A stretch of DNA of 64,000 nt, taken from the NCBI RefSeq assembly GCF_902771435.1, contig NZ_CACXXB010000003.1, positions 58,734-122,733 on the forward strand, in the 5' to 3' direction. Both the position numbers and the translations under genes were made by a program. The notes below the pieces were generated by a model. The model was not told the origin of the DNA. It made no database searches and saw only the letters and a program-made list of their open reading frames with translations. Numbering within the stretch: the first letter of the stretch is position 1; the number at the start of each line of letters is the position of its first letter. Positions 42,430-51,049 of this stretch are shown here, piece after piece. The DNA is from an uncultured Methanobrevibacter sp. (GTDB lineage: Archaea > Methanobacteriota > Methanobacteria > Methanobacteriales > Methanobacteriaceae).

Positions 42430-43980
42430 TTATTTTTCACAGCTTCCACAGTTGTAGCATGGGGATTCTTCACACCATGGGGTCTGCTTTAAATTTGTCA
42501 GTTTGTTGTTTTCTATTTTCAGAAATCTTTCATTTATGCCGACATCAATATTCGCCCAAGGCAATTCATCGCCGATTTCATAATGGGGGACTTTTTCTCT
42601 CCATTCCTTTAGTGTGGGTTTTTTTGTCAGGGACTTTTCAATAAGTTCCCCAACATCCCTATTTCCACAGGACAGTATATACTGAACCAATCCTTTTTTA
42701 GGGCTTTCACATTTTATATTGTATTTTTTCATCTCCCTGTTAATATATCTGGTTTTCTTTTTTATGTCTTTAAAATCATAGCCTTCCCATTGAAGTGGAG
42801 TGTGTGGTTTTGGTATTATAGGATTGACACTGAATTTCACATTTTTAATGTTATTGTGCATGTTGGCTATTTTTTTCATATAGTCCACCAACTCTTCAAC
42901 ATCACCCATACTTTCATTAGGTATTCCAATTAGGAAATACAATTTGATTTTAAAGTCAAGTTCAACTGCATCTTGGATTACGCTGAAAATCTTATCATCG
43001 GGAATGTCCTTGTTTATTACCTTTCTAAGTTTTGCAATTGATTCCGGGGCAAGGGTTATTGTTTTAAGTCCGCTCCGCTTCAATGTTTCTAGCGTATCCC
43101 TTGTTATGGATTCTATTCTAAGGGAGGGGGTTGAAATTTGAAATCCCTCTTTTTCAAGTTTTGACGTTAGCATTTCAAGCTGGCTGTAATCCGAAACTGC
43201 AGCACCTATAAGTGTAATTTTATTAAGGCCTGTTTTTTTCCGGGTCTCAATTGCAATGTCAATTAGCTTTTCATGATTTGTTTCCCTCATTGGGCGATAA
43301 ATGTATCCGGCCATACAGAATCTGCATCCCCTTGTACATCCTCTTGAAACGTTAAGCATTATGGTATTGTTAAAGACTGTCTGGTAATCCTCATCATCAC
43401 TTTTGCTGATGACTGGCTGTGTGATGTGATAGATGTTGTCCATATTGTCTATAAGGGATATTTTTGTTTTGTTATTGTATTTAGGAATATAGATTCCCTG
43501 AATTTTCAGATATTGCTCAAATTCCTTTTTGGAATTTTTATATTCGTCAATAAACTCGTTTAGGGTGTCCTCCCCTTCGCCTATGATGAAGATATCAATA
43601 TAATCTGATAATGGAAGGGGATTTGCTGTCGGACAGGGGCCTCCTGCTATGATTAGGGGATCATCTTCTCCACGGTCTTCTCTTTTAAGAGGAATATCTG
43701 CTTTTTTAAGCATTTCCAGAACATTGAAGTAGTCTTCTTCAAACTGCAGTGTAAAGCTGATGATGTCGAAATATTTTAACGGGGTATTTGATTCGATAGA
43801 TTTTTCATCGGGATAAATTATTCTCTCACACCAGGTATCCTCACGCTCATTAATCTGGTTGTATAATATGTTATAACCCAGTGAGGACATTGCGGTATTA
43901 TAAATATTAGGATAGCAAAGACCAAAATGAACCTCTACCTGTTTGTGATTTTTAATGAATGTATTCTTTTCATATAACAT
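42430..43980 (-). CDS. Radical SAM protein with B12-binding-like N-terminal domain
   Basis: A 516-residue protein. Residues 1-~160 resemble the cobalamin-binding domain of B12-type radical SAM enzymes (VEVHFGLCYPNIYNTAMSSLGY, ADIPLKREDRGEDDPLIIAGGPCPTANP). The radical SAM cluster motif is CTRGCRFC near 217-224 followed by MAGYIYRPMR. A Cys-rich tail, CEESPCYNCGSC, may bind another cluster. It is close to TIGR03960-like proteins; the reaction is unknown. I see no B12-ligand DxHxxG motif, so cobalamin binding may be base-off or lost. Confidence 0.8.
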   Translation of the reverse strand: MLYEKNTFIKNHKQVEVHFGLCYPNIYNTAMSSLGYNILYNQINEREDTWCERIIYPDEKSIESNTPLKYFDIISFTLQFEEDYFNVLEMLKKADIPLKREDRGEDDPLIIAGGPCPTANPLPLSDYIDIFIIGEGEDTLNEFIDEYKNSKKEFEQYLKIQGIYIPKYNNKTKISLIDNMDNIYHITQPVISKSDDEDYQTVFNNTIMLNVSRGCTRGCRFCMAGYIYRPMRETNHEKLIDIAIETRKKTGLNKITLIGAAVSDYSQLEMLTSKLEKEGFQISTPSLRIESITRDTLETLKRSGLKTITLAPESIAKLRKVINKDIPDDKIFSVIQDAVELDFKIKLYFLIGIPNESMGDVEELVDYMKKIANMHNNIKNVKFSVNPIIPKPHTPLQWEGYDFKDIKKKTRYINREMKKYNIKCESPKKGLVQYILSCGNRDVGELIEKSLTKKPTLKEWREKVPHYEIGDELPWANIDVGINERFLKIENNKLTNLKQTPWCEESPCYNCGSCEK

Positions 43981-44330
43981 ATTATCAGCTTTTTTTTTGA
44001 AAAAATCATCATTTTTTCATTTTTTCATTATTTTTCTTTATTTGGAGCATAATTGTTTTTAATCAAATCATTTTTAGTATTTGAGACAATTTATCATTGA
44101 ATTTTGCTATAAATGAGTTAAATATATTTATTTTTGATATAAAAGAATAATTTTCTGAACTGTTATTTTTCATCGTTCAAAAAAATTTTTATTTCCGATT
44201 CAAACTATATAATCTTATATTATTGTATTTCCTTTTAAATTTTCTTTTATTTTAATTTTATATATGATTTCTATCTTTTTTTATTAATTTGCTTTATTTT
44301 AAGTTGTTTTTCAATTTTTTAAGTTTTAAA
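43981..44330. other. Gene-free AT-rich spacer
   Basis: No open frame with support, no RNA gene and no repeat array seen; long T runs on the plus strand. The promoter of the pseudomurein-binding protein follows at 44331. Confidence 0.6.
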
Positions 44331-44355
44331 AACATTTATATAATATTAAAATATA
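44331..44355 (+). promoter_or_regulatory. Promoter of the pseudomurein-binding protein
   Basis: Same 25 bases as the promoter of small RNA copy B, starting AACATTTATATAATATTAAA. TATA 44335-44342 predicts a start near 44365 and a leader of about 80-100 bases. Confidence 0.6.
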
Positions 44356-44465
44356 TCTTTATCCACTCATTATGAAATACTATGTTTTAGTATATATCAT
44401 ATTTTACTATAAAATTTTCGTAATGAGAACCAAGAGGTGGAAAAATTTCGATTAAAAATAAAGCA

Positions 44466-47354
44466 TTGATTATTTCTATTGTACTCATTTTTTTCGTGTT
44501 TTTGGGAAGCACATGTGCAGTAGAAATGAATGATGTTTCAAATACAGAAGATTCAAATTTAACTAATGATAATGCAGTCGCATTATCTCAAGAAAAATTA
44601 GAAGTTTCTAGCGGGAATTCTATCTCAGAAACTAATTTAGTTAATTCTCATGATGATAATTTAAACGATTATCCTAAAGATTCACTGCTGATGGCTAGTG
44701 ATGAATCTTATTATGAGGATAATGAGGAACAAAAGTTAGGTCTTGCAGAAGATGACATTAATGAAACTGTGTCTGTATCAAATGATGACTCTGCGGTGTC
44801 TGCTGCAGATAAAATACAGACCAGTATAACAGCAAAAAACATGCACTATAGCAGTACTACAACATTCAAAGTCGTTTTGCAAGATGCCAATGGAAATTAT
44901 TTAAATAAACAAACAGTGTCTTTGGAAGTCAACGGAAATAAATACACAGGGAAAACCAACAGTAAAGGTAACGCATACATTGAAACTGCAACTTTGCCTG
45001 TTGGAACTCATGATGTGACTTTAAGTTATGCTGGAAATTCAAATTATGCTCCAGTATCCGTTTTAAAGAAAGTAAAAATCTCAACTTCCCTTAATGGAAA
45101 AGATTTGAAGAAATCCTATGGTGAATCAAAATATTATACTGTTACTTTTTGGAAAGAAAGATCTGCTTTAAATTATACAAGCGTAACATTCAACATCGGC
45201 GATAAAAAATATGTTGCCAAAACAGATGCTAACGGTGTTGCAATACTTAAAGAGGATCTCAAACCTGGAAAATATGTTGTAACTACAACTAATCCATATT
45301 CCAAGGAAAATTTAACAAATACCATAGTTGTCAAAAAGGATTCTACAAGTATTGCAGGTAAATCAAAAGTGTATATTCCAAAAGGCAATACTTATTATTA
45401 TAAGGTTGATGTAACCTCTAATCATTCAGCTCCTGTAAAAAATAGTAAAGTATCTTTCACTATTGCAGGCACTACTTTGACTGCAGTAACTGATAAAAAC
45501 GGGAAAGCAAACATAGCTATTCCTAGTTTGAAAAAAGGTACTTACGATTTGACTTATAATTTGGAGAAAAATGATTATTTCTATACATCCAATTCATCAG
45601 CTAAAATATATGTTATAAATCCTTCAACCAAATTTAAAGCTTCAAATTTAAAACTCAAATATAAACAAAGTTCCAAATTTAGTGTTACATTCACAGATAA
45701 GTCAGGTAAAGCTTTACCTGATAAGCAAATCAAATTTGTTTTCAATGGTGAAAAATATTACACTAAAACCGATTCAAAAGGTGTTGCTAGCTTAGCTATA
45801 GGCAATAATTTAAAACCTGGTACATATAAAGTAAAATATTCATATTCATCCGACGGTAAAAGCGATTACAATTATGGAACCAATAAGGTAATCGTAAGCA
45901 AATTGCCTATTCAACTTACAGCTAAGAATTTGGTAATGAAATATAATGACGGTTCAAAGTATAAGGCTTATGTTAAAGACAGTTCTGGAAAGGCTCTAAA
46001 GGACATTAATGTAGTGTTTAACATTAATGGTAAGAATTATGTTAAGAAAACTAATTTGAATGGAGTCGCTAAAATGGTAATTACTTTACCTGTAGGTTAT
46101 TATACTGTAAAATCATCTATTTCAGATGCAATCTACAACGCTGATCCGGTTTCTAAACATATTTTAGTTAATGGAACTAAATTCAAGGCTTCCAATAAAT
46201 ATGTTGCTTTTGGTTCAACAGCATATTATTCATTAAAACTCTTTGACGGAAAGGATAATCCTATTAAAAATGCACTAATTAAGTTTTCATTCGAGGGCAA
46301 GGATTATACTCAAAAAACAGATTTGAATGGTTTTGCAAAAGTCAACTTGGGCGATTTAAGTGTTGGTACTCATAAGATTAAATACTTCTATAATAATGAT
46401 ACCCAAGGCACATCAAAGATTTATGTAGTTGATACATTTCCTTTAAAAGATGTCATTGCAGCATCTCAAACTGTTAAAGCGTATATTGAAGATGAGGAAA
46501 AGTTACCTTCATCCGTAAAAATAGGCAAGGTTACTGTTTCCACAGCTCAATACCTGTATTTAGCTTCAAAAGCTATTGTGGAATTAAATTCAGGTAAAAC
46601 TTCAGACATTGTTCTTAAAAAAGTTACTAATCCAAGTAAACCTGGTGCTGCGGAAAATCTTGAAAATTTAAAAGATTATGTTGCAGTAGCAAAAAGTCTC
46701 ATAAGCACTATCGACTCAAAAGGCAAAATGCCTGATTCTGTAAGTTCCAGTGTTGGAGATATAGGTTATAAAGGTCTTGTTTACGCGTTTGCTCGTGTTG
46801 TTGCATTTTATGATGATGAAAATGCAATGCCTTCATATGTAGCTATTAAACAGTTAAGTTCAGGTTCAACTAGTAGTCTAAACTCTAAGAATACCATTTC
46901 TAATTTAGCATCATACTTGGCTGCTTCTACAAACTGTCAAGTTAATAATGATAAAATAAAGCAGTTAGTTACTAAATTGACAAGCGGACTTACTTCAGAA
47001 AAAGCAAAAGCTACAGCAATTTATAATTATGTAAGGGACGCAATATCCTACAGTTTCTATTATGATACCAGATATGGTGCTGTAGGTACTTTGAATGCAG
47101 GATCAGGTAACTGTGTGGATCATTCACATTTACTTGTAGCTATGTATAGAACCGCAGGTCTTCCTGCTAGATATGTACATGGTACCTGTACTTTCTCAAG
47201 TGGTACATATGGTCACGTATGGACCCAGGTATTGATAGGCGATACTTGGATAGTAAGTGATGCAACAAGTGCTAGAAACTCATTTGGTAATGTTGTAAAT
47301 TGGAATCCGAGTTCCTATAGCCTTCACGGTTATTATGCGGGAATTGATTTCTAA
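44466..47354 (+). CDS. Surface protein: Ig-like repeats, pseudomurein-binding repeats, transglutaminase-like (C71-type) protease domain
   Basis: A 962-residue exported protein. It has an N-terminal signal segment (LIISIVLIFFVFLGSTCA), an acidic Ser/Asn/Asp-rich stretch, then about six Ig-like repeats (residues ~118-655, each with a YSGN/FNGKxY-type strand and a TDxNGxA turn). Two pseudomurein-binding repeats follow (~657-705, SSVKIGKVTVSTAQYLYLAS; ~745-805, MPSYVAIKQL). The C-terminal domain has a Cys-His-Asp triad: Cys 883 in GNCVDHSHL, His 917 in GHVWTQV, Asp 932 in VSDAT. Phage enzymes PeiW/PeiP combine the same modules to cut pseudomurein. No canonical start fits: TTG 44466 lacks a binding site, while AGAGGTGG (44433-44440) precedes an in-frame ATT at 44445. 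Confidence 0.88.
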   Translation: MIISIVLIFFVFLGSTCAVEMNDVSNTEDSNLTNDNAVALSQEKLEVSSGNSISETNLVNSHDDNLNDYPKDSLLMASDESYYEDNEEQKLGLAEDDINETVSVSNDDSAVSAADKIQTSITAKNMHYSSTTTFKVVLQDANGNYLNKQTVSLEVNGNKYTGKTNSKGNAYIETATLPVGTHDVTLSYAGNSNYAPVSVLKKVKISTSLNGKDLKKSYGESKYYTVTFWKERSALNYTSVTFNIGDKKYVAKTDANGVAILKEDLKPGKYVVTTTNPYSKENLTNTIVVKKDSTSIAGKSKVYIPKGNTYYYKVDVTSNHSAPVKNSKVSFTIAGTTLTAVTDKNGKANIAIPSLKKGTYDLTYNLEKNDYFYTSNSSAKIYVINPSTKFKASNLKLKYKQSSKFSVTFTDKSGKALPDKQIKFVFNGEKYYTKTDSKGVASLAIGNNLKPGTYKVKYSYSSDGKSDYNYGTNKVIVSKLPIQLTAKNLVMKYNDGSKYKAYVKDSSGKALKDINVVFNINGKNYVKKTNLNGVAKMVITLPVGYYTVKSSISDAIYNADPVSKHILVNGTKFKASNKYVAFGSTAYYSLKLFDGKDNPIKNALIKFSFEGKDYTQKTDLNGFAKVNLGDLSVGTHKIKYFYNNDTQGTSKIYVVDTFPLKDVIAASQTVKAYIEDEEKLPSSVKIGKVTVSTAQYLYLASKAIVELNSGKTSDIVLKKVTNPSKPGAAENLENLKDYVAVAKSLISTIDSKGKMPDSVSSSVGDIGYKGLVYAFARVVAFYDDENAMPSYVAIKQLSSGSTSSLNSKNTISNLASYLAASTNCQVNNDKIKQLVTKLTSGLTSEKAKATAIYNYVRDAISYSFYYDTRYGAVGTLNAGSGNCVDHSHLLVAMYRTAGLPARYVHGTCTFSSGTYGHVWTQVLIGDTWIVSDATSARNSFGNVVNWNPSSYSLHGYYAGIDF

Positions 47355-47459
47355 TTTCAATTTTTATTTTTTTTCTTTTTTTCTTTTTTTCTTAAAATAG
47401 CTAATAATTTATAATAGTTCTAATAAAAGTTTAAACAGCAAACTAATTAGGACAATATC

Positions 47460-47918
47460 ATGAATTCTAAAAAATATAATAAAGTGGCTGTTGGTGGAAC
47501 TTTTGACAAATTTCATGATGGTCATAAAAAATTATTATCTATGGCTTTTGAAATTGCTGAAACTGTGGAGATTGGAGTAACTTCAGATGCATTCGGTGGT
47601 TTGAAAGGAGATATCGATTCTTGTGAAGTTAGAATGATGAATCTCAAGTCTTTTTTTAAGGAAAAATCCAATTTCATCATTGTTCCTTTAGAAGATCCGT
47701 ACGGAACCACTATATATGATGGTAATTTCGATGCAATTGTTGTTAGTGAAGAAACTGAGCCTACGGCAGTTGAAATCAATAAGATTAGAGTTTCAAAGGG
47801 TATGGATCCTTTAGATATTGTTGTTGTTAGTTTTGTGTTAGCATATGATGGCACACCTATCTCATCTACTAGAATCAGACGTGGAGAGATTAATAAAAAT
47901 GGTGATGTGATAATTTAA
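47460..47918 (+). CDS. coaD: Phosphopantetheine adenylyltransferase, archaeal type
   Basis: Joins 4'-phosphopantetheine and ATP to dephospho-CoA. The nucleotidyltransferase motif GGTFDKFHDGHKKLL (HxGH-like) lies near residue 12 and PISSTRIRRGEI (ISSTxIR) near 131. 152 residues fits the archaeal/eukaryotic-like family. Its message may start close to the ATG. Confidence 0.92.
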   Translation: MNSKKYNKVAVGGTFDKFHDGHKKLLSMAFEIAETVEIGVTSDAFGGLKGDIDSCEVRMMNLKSFFKEKSNFIIVPLEDPYGTTIYDGNFDAIVVSEETEPTAVEINKIRVSKGMDPLDIVVVSFVLAYDGTPISSTRIRRGEINKNGDVII

Positions 47919-48019
47919 TTTCAGAAAATAATCGATATGTTTATATGTTCAGTTCGTTAATATATGTATAGGGCATGTAAATTATGTTGAATATTTTTAT
48001 ATGTTTATGAGGTGGTTAT

Positions 48020-48211
48020 ATGGCAGTAAAAATAGATGCTAATTTGTGCGGACACATTCAAGACTGTCCGGTACAAGGTTTATGTATTAAACTTTGTGAA
48101 CAAGGGGCAATCATCGAAGAGGATGGGGATGTTAAAATAGTTCCTGAAAACTGTGATGATTGTGATCTTTGTATACAAAATTGCCCTAATCAAGCTATTT
48201 CCAAAGCTTAA
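48020..48211 (+). CDS. Small 4Fe-4S ferredoxin-like protein
   Basis: A 63-residue Fe-S protein. The second motif, CDDCDLCIQNCP, is a full CxxCxxCxxxCP; the first (CGHIQDCPVQGLCIKLC) has altered spacing and could hold a second cluster with other geometry. It lies 11 bases before fwdF with its own GAGGTGG site, so both are co-transcribed. It resembles the small Fe-S subunits encoded at the start of fwd operons. Confidence 0.85.
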   Translation: MAVKIDANLCGHIQDCPVQGLCIKLCEQGAIIEEDGDVKIVPENCDDCDLCIQNCPNQAISKA

Positions 48212-48222
48212 GGGTGGTTATA

Positions 48223-49239
48223 ATGTTTAATATAGAGAGAAAAGGTGAAGAAAATCGTAAATTATCATACAATGATGTAAATTGTGTAGGTTGTGGCATT
48301 TGTACTGATGTTTGTCCAACTTCTTCTTTAAGATTAGGTCCTTTGGTTCCTATTTCCAGAGGTTTAATTGAAATGGATTTGATTTCAGTTAATGCAGATA
48401 GTTGTGTATTTTGTGGATTATGTTCAATTGCTTGTCCATTTGAATCTTTGTCCTTAGAAATTGATGGAGAAAATATTAAAGAAATGGGCAATTATCCTGT
48501 TTGGGAAGTTGAATCAAAAGTCGATGATGAAGAATGTATATACTGCGGTAGATGCTATTCAATATGTCCTAGAGATTCAATTATCTTTGAAAGAAATCTT
48601 CCAGACCCTGTATCTTTAATTAGGGGAGAAATTTCCATAGATGAAGAAAAATGTATATACTGTTCTTTCTGCGCTGATTTATGTCCTGCAGAAGCAATTA
48701 TCATTAGCAATAAGCCTACATCTAGTGTAGATTTATTAAATAATTCTATTGAAGTGGATTTATCAAAATGTGTACAATGCGGTGTATGTAAAAGGGTCTG
48801 TCCTGAAAATGCGATTAGACAAATTTGTTCTACTTGTATGTTGAGGGATGAAATTCCAAAACCTGAAATCACTGGAAATACTTTTATTGCAGAAGATAGT
48901 TGTGTAAATTGTTCATGGTGTTCTGAAATTTGTCCTGTTGATGCTATTTCTGTAACTAAACCGTTTGATGGTAAACTGGAACTGGTTGAAAATGAGGCTG
49001 AAGATAAAATTTGTAAAGGCGATTCCTGCCATGCCTGTCAGGATGTATGTCCTTGTAATGCCGTAACAATCGTTGATGGAAAATCCGTTACCAATCTGGA
49101 CTTCTGTAACTTGTGTGGTGCCTGTGTCACTGCATGTCCACAGGATTTAAGGGTTTTAACCAGAACAGGTATGAACTTGGTTAATATTAAATCTGAATCC
49201 TGGAAAGAAATTTTAAATACATTGATTGATGGAAAATAG
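48223..49239 (+). CDS. fwdF: Polyferredoxin, FwdF-like (formylmethanofuran dehydrogenase)
   Basis: A 338-residue polyferredoxin with eight CxxCxxCxxxCP motifs (the seventh slightly altered, CKGDSCHACQDVCP), enough for eight [4Fe-4S] clusters as in FwdF. In the tungsten/molybdenum formylmethanofuran dehydrogenase FwdF wires the catalytic subunits to heterodisulfide reductase for CO2 reduction. The N-terminus ERKGEENRKLSYNDVNCVGCG fits the family. ATG 48223 follows AGGGTGG; GTG 48214 overlaps that site. Unlike the classical fwd operon, no fwdG, D, A, C or B follows: the next genes are on the other strand. Another polyferredoxin role cannot be fully excluded. Confidence 0.8.
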   Translation: MFNIERKGEENRKLSYNDVNCVGCGICTDVCPTSSLRLGPLVPISRGLIEMDLISVNADSCVFCGLCSIACPFESLSLEIDGENIKEMGNYPVWEVESKVDDEECIYCGRCYSICPRDSIIFERNLPDPVSLIRGEISIDEEKCIYCSFCADLCPAEAIIISNKPTSSVDLLNNSIEVDLSKCVQCGVCKRVCPENAIRQICSTCMLRDEIPKPEITGNTFIAEDSCVNCSWCSEICPVDAISVTKPFDGKLELVENEAEDKICKGDSCHACQDVCPCNAVTIVDGKSVTNLDFCNLCGACVTACPQDLRVLTRTGMNLVNIKSESWKEILNTLIDGK

Positions 49240-49258
49240 AGAGTTTAACTCTCCATTT

Positions 49259-49441
49259 TCAAATTTTATTTAATATATAATCTCTTTCTTTTTTTAACAA
49301 GTTATTGATACTTGTTTGAGTTTTTTGAGTTATATTTGACAGATAACTTCCGACAAAAAGCACTATTATTAATAATCCTCCTATTATCAGGATCAGTTCT
49401 GCGCTTCCCTGTCCTTTGTTATCCAATTTTTGTCTATACAT
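49259..49441 (-). CDS. Class III signal peptide (archaeal pilin-like) protein 1
   Basis: A 60-residue protein MYRQKLDNKG|QGSAELILI, then a hydrophobic helix (IIGGLLIIVLFVGSYL) and a short basic tail. The QxSxE-type motif after a charged leader matches class III prepilins cleaved by EppA-type peptidase, with cleavage expected before the Gln. The frame extends 11 residues upstream to 49474, but this start gives a normal leader length and only an 8-base overlap with the gene before. Mature part ~50 residues. Confidence 0.75.
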   Translation of the reverse strand: MYRQKLDNKGQGSAELILIIGGLLIIVLFVGSYLSNITQKTQTSINNLLKKERDYILNKI

Positions 49442-49640
49442 GGGTTCTGTTGTCAAGAATTGTGTTCCTGACATCGATGATGTCGTCTTTTGCTTTTAAA
49501 CTTCTGTCACTGGTGTCCATATATGATCTGTATATGGTCAGTGCAAGCAGGGCGATTACAATAACGCCTCCGAACAGGAGAATGTATTCTGCCGCTCCTT
49601 GACCTGAATTTTCATTGATGAATAATTTCATATCTTTCAT
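49434..49640 (-). CDS. Class III signal peptide (archaeal pilin-like) protein 2
   Basis: A 68-residue protein: MKDMKLFINENSG|QGAAEYILLF, then VIVIALLALTIYRSYM and a tail. Same cleavage motif as its neighbour, which it overlaps. ATG 49640 follows GGTGA. The two probably form pilus- or filament-like surface structures or anchor a complex; no pilin ATPase is nearby. Confidence 0.8.
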   Translation of the reverse strand: MKDMKLFINENSGQGAAEYILLFGGVIVIALLALTIYRSYMDTSDRSLKAKDDIIDVRNTILDNRTHV

Positions 49641-49822
49641 AGTTTTCACCAAATTAATATTGTATTTTTTTCTATATTAATATTACTATTTCATAAAAAA
49701 GTATTACTTTATATTTTTTTCTCGTTTTTTTGCCCTTTTTTTCCATTAACTTTATAAATGGTGTTGTAGATAATCTATATTAGTTAAAATATAGAGTGAT
49801 TAAAAATACTAAGGGTGAAAAC

Positions 49823-51049
49823 ATGGGAAATACTATAAAATTAGTTTCAGGTTTTATTTTATTTGTAATTGGTATTCTCATAGCATATGAGACAAGTGTA
49901 TATAATATGTTAGATATTCTGCTGATAGTGGGTTTAATAATTTCTATCGTCGGAATTATCTTAATAATTAGCTATTTTGTAGAGTACAATGCGGATAGGA
50001 CTACAAATATGCTAAAAGACTTTTTAACATCAGATGAGTTCGAATCATCTTCTTTAAATAATTCATCTTTTAACAAACCATCCATAAATATCCCTAAACC
50101 ATCTTTTAATAAGTTTGAAAGGAAACCTAAAAATAATCCTCCAAGCCTTAGAAAAGAATATAATGGATATGATGATTCAGGATATGATGATTTGGTATTG
50201 GATGGGGAATCCGGAGAATATGACACAAGTCAATTCGTAAGGGATGATTATGATGAGGATTACGAGGATATTTATTCCAAGTCTGTTTTAACTGTTGTTC
50301 CTCAGGAAGAAACTAATGTGGACTTTGATAGACAATTGGAATTTACTCCTAATTATTCAAAACCAATTAAAGTCACTAGAGCTCCTAAAAAACGTGAAGG
50401 AGATTATTTCGATACTGAAATTCCAAAATTCAGGGATGAAAACGATAAGTCTGATGATATTATTCGCGTATTGGCGGAGGAACCTATCATTCCTGAACAT
50501 GTTGAAACTCAAACTAAAGCTGCTCCTGAAATTACAGAGCCAAGGGATATTAAAATAGATGTGAACAATCCTGAAAGTTTACCTGTTCCAAACTTGCTCA
50601 AAAGTTATATAATTTCTGAAAATGGTGTTGTAACTTCACAGGAAGCTTTTGATGAATTGGCAGTTAATGTCCACAAGGAAATCATGCTGGAAATTCCGTC
50701 ATTAAATGATTTGTCAGACAGATTCTTATCTCACGTTCCAACAATCTATTCCAGAGTTATCATTGATGAATTTGATATTTCTGATGTATCATACATGTTT
50801 TTGATTTCTTCTCTTTTAAAACAGGGAGTGCATATCAAAACAGTTCCTAAAGTACATACTGTTAATTTAATCACTGATGATTCTCATGCAATCATTATTT
50901 CAGAAGGACAAAACGACTTTGAATATGGAGCAATTTATGATGACAGGACCTCTATTTCAAATATCAGATCCAATTTTGAAAAAACTTGGAATATTGCATC
51001 TAATTTAGATGAAAGCATCATTATTAATGCTATAGGAGGAGCTGCATAA
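49823..51049 (+). CDS. Membrane-anchored protein of unknown function
   Basis: A 408-residue protein with two N-terminal membrane helices (residues ~6-24 and ~30-53), a long disordered acidic/Asn/Pro-rich linker (to ~270), and a soluble domain (~280-405) with PSLNDLSDRFLSHVPTIYSRVIIDEF, HAIIISEGQNDFEYGAIYDD. The last part loosely recalls sensor domains of FilR1/TrmB-type or inactive phospholipase D folds, but I cannot place it. ATG 49823 follows GGTGA. It overlaps the next gene by one base. Confidence 0.7.
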   Translation: MGNTIKLVSGFILFVIGILIAYETSVYNMLDILLIVGLIISIVGIILIISYFVEYNADRTTNMLKDFLTSDEFESSSLNNSSFNKPSINIPKPSFNKFERKPKNNPPSLRKEYNGYDDSGYDDLVLDGESGEYDTSQFVRDDYDEDYEDIYSKSVLTVVPQEETNVDFDRQLEFTPNYSKPIKVTRAPKKREGDYFDTEIPKFRDENDKSDDIIRVLAEEPIIPEHVETQTKAAPEITEPRDIKIDVNNPESLPVPNLLKSYIISENGVVTSQEAFDELAVNVHKEIMLEIPSLNDLSDRFLSHVPTIYSRVIIDEFDISDVSYMFLISSLLKQGVHIKTVPKVHTVNLITDDSHAIIISEGQNDFEYGAIYDDRTSISNIRSNFEKTWNIASNLDESIIINAIGGAA

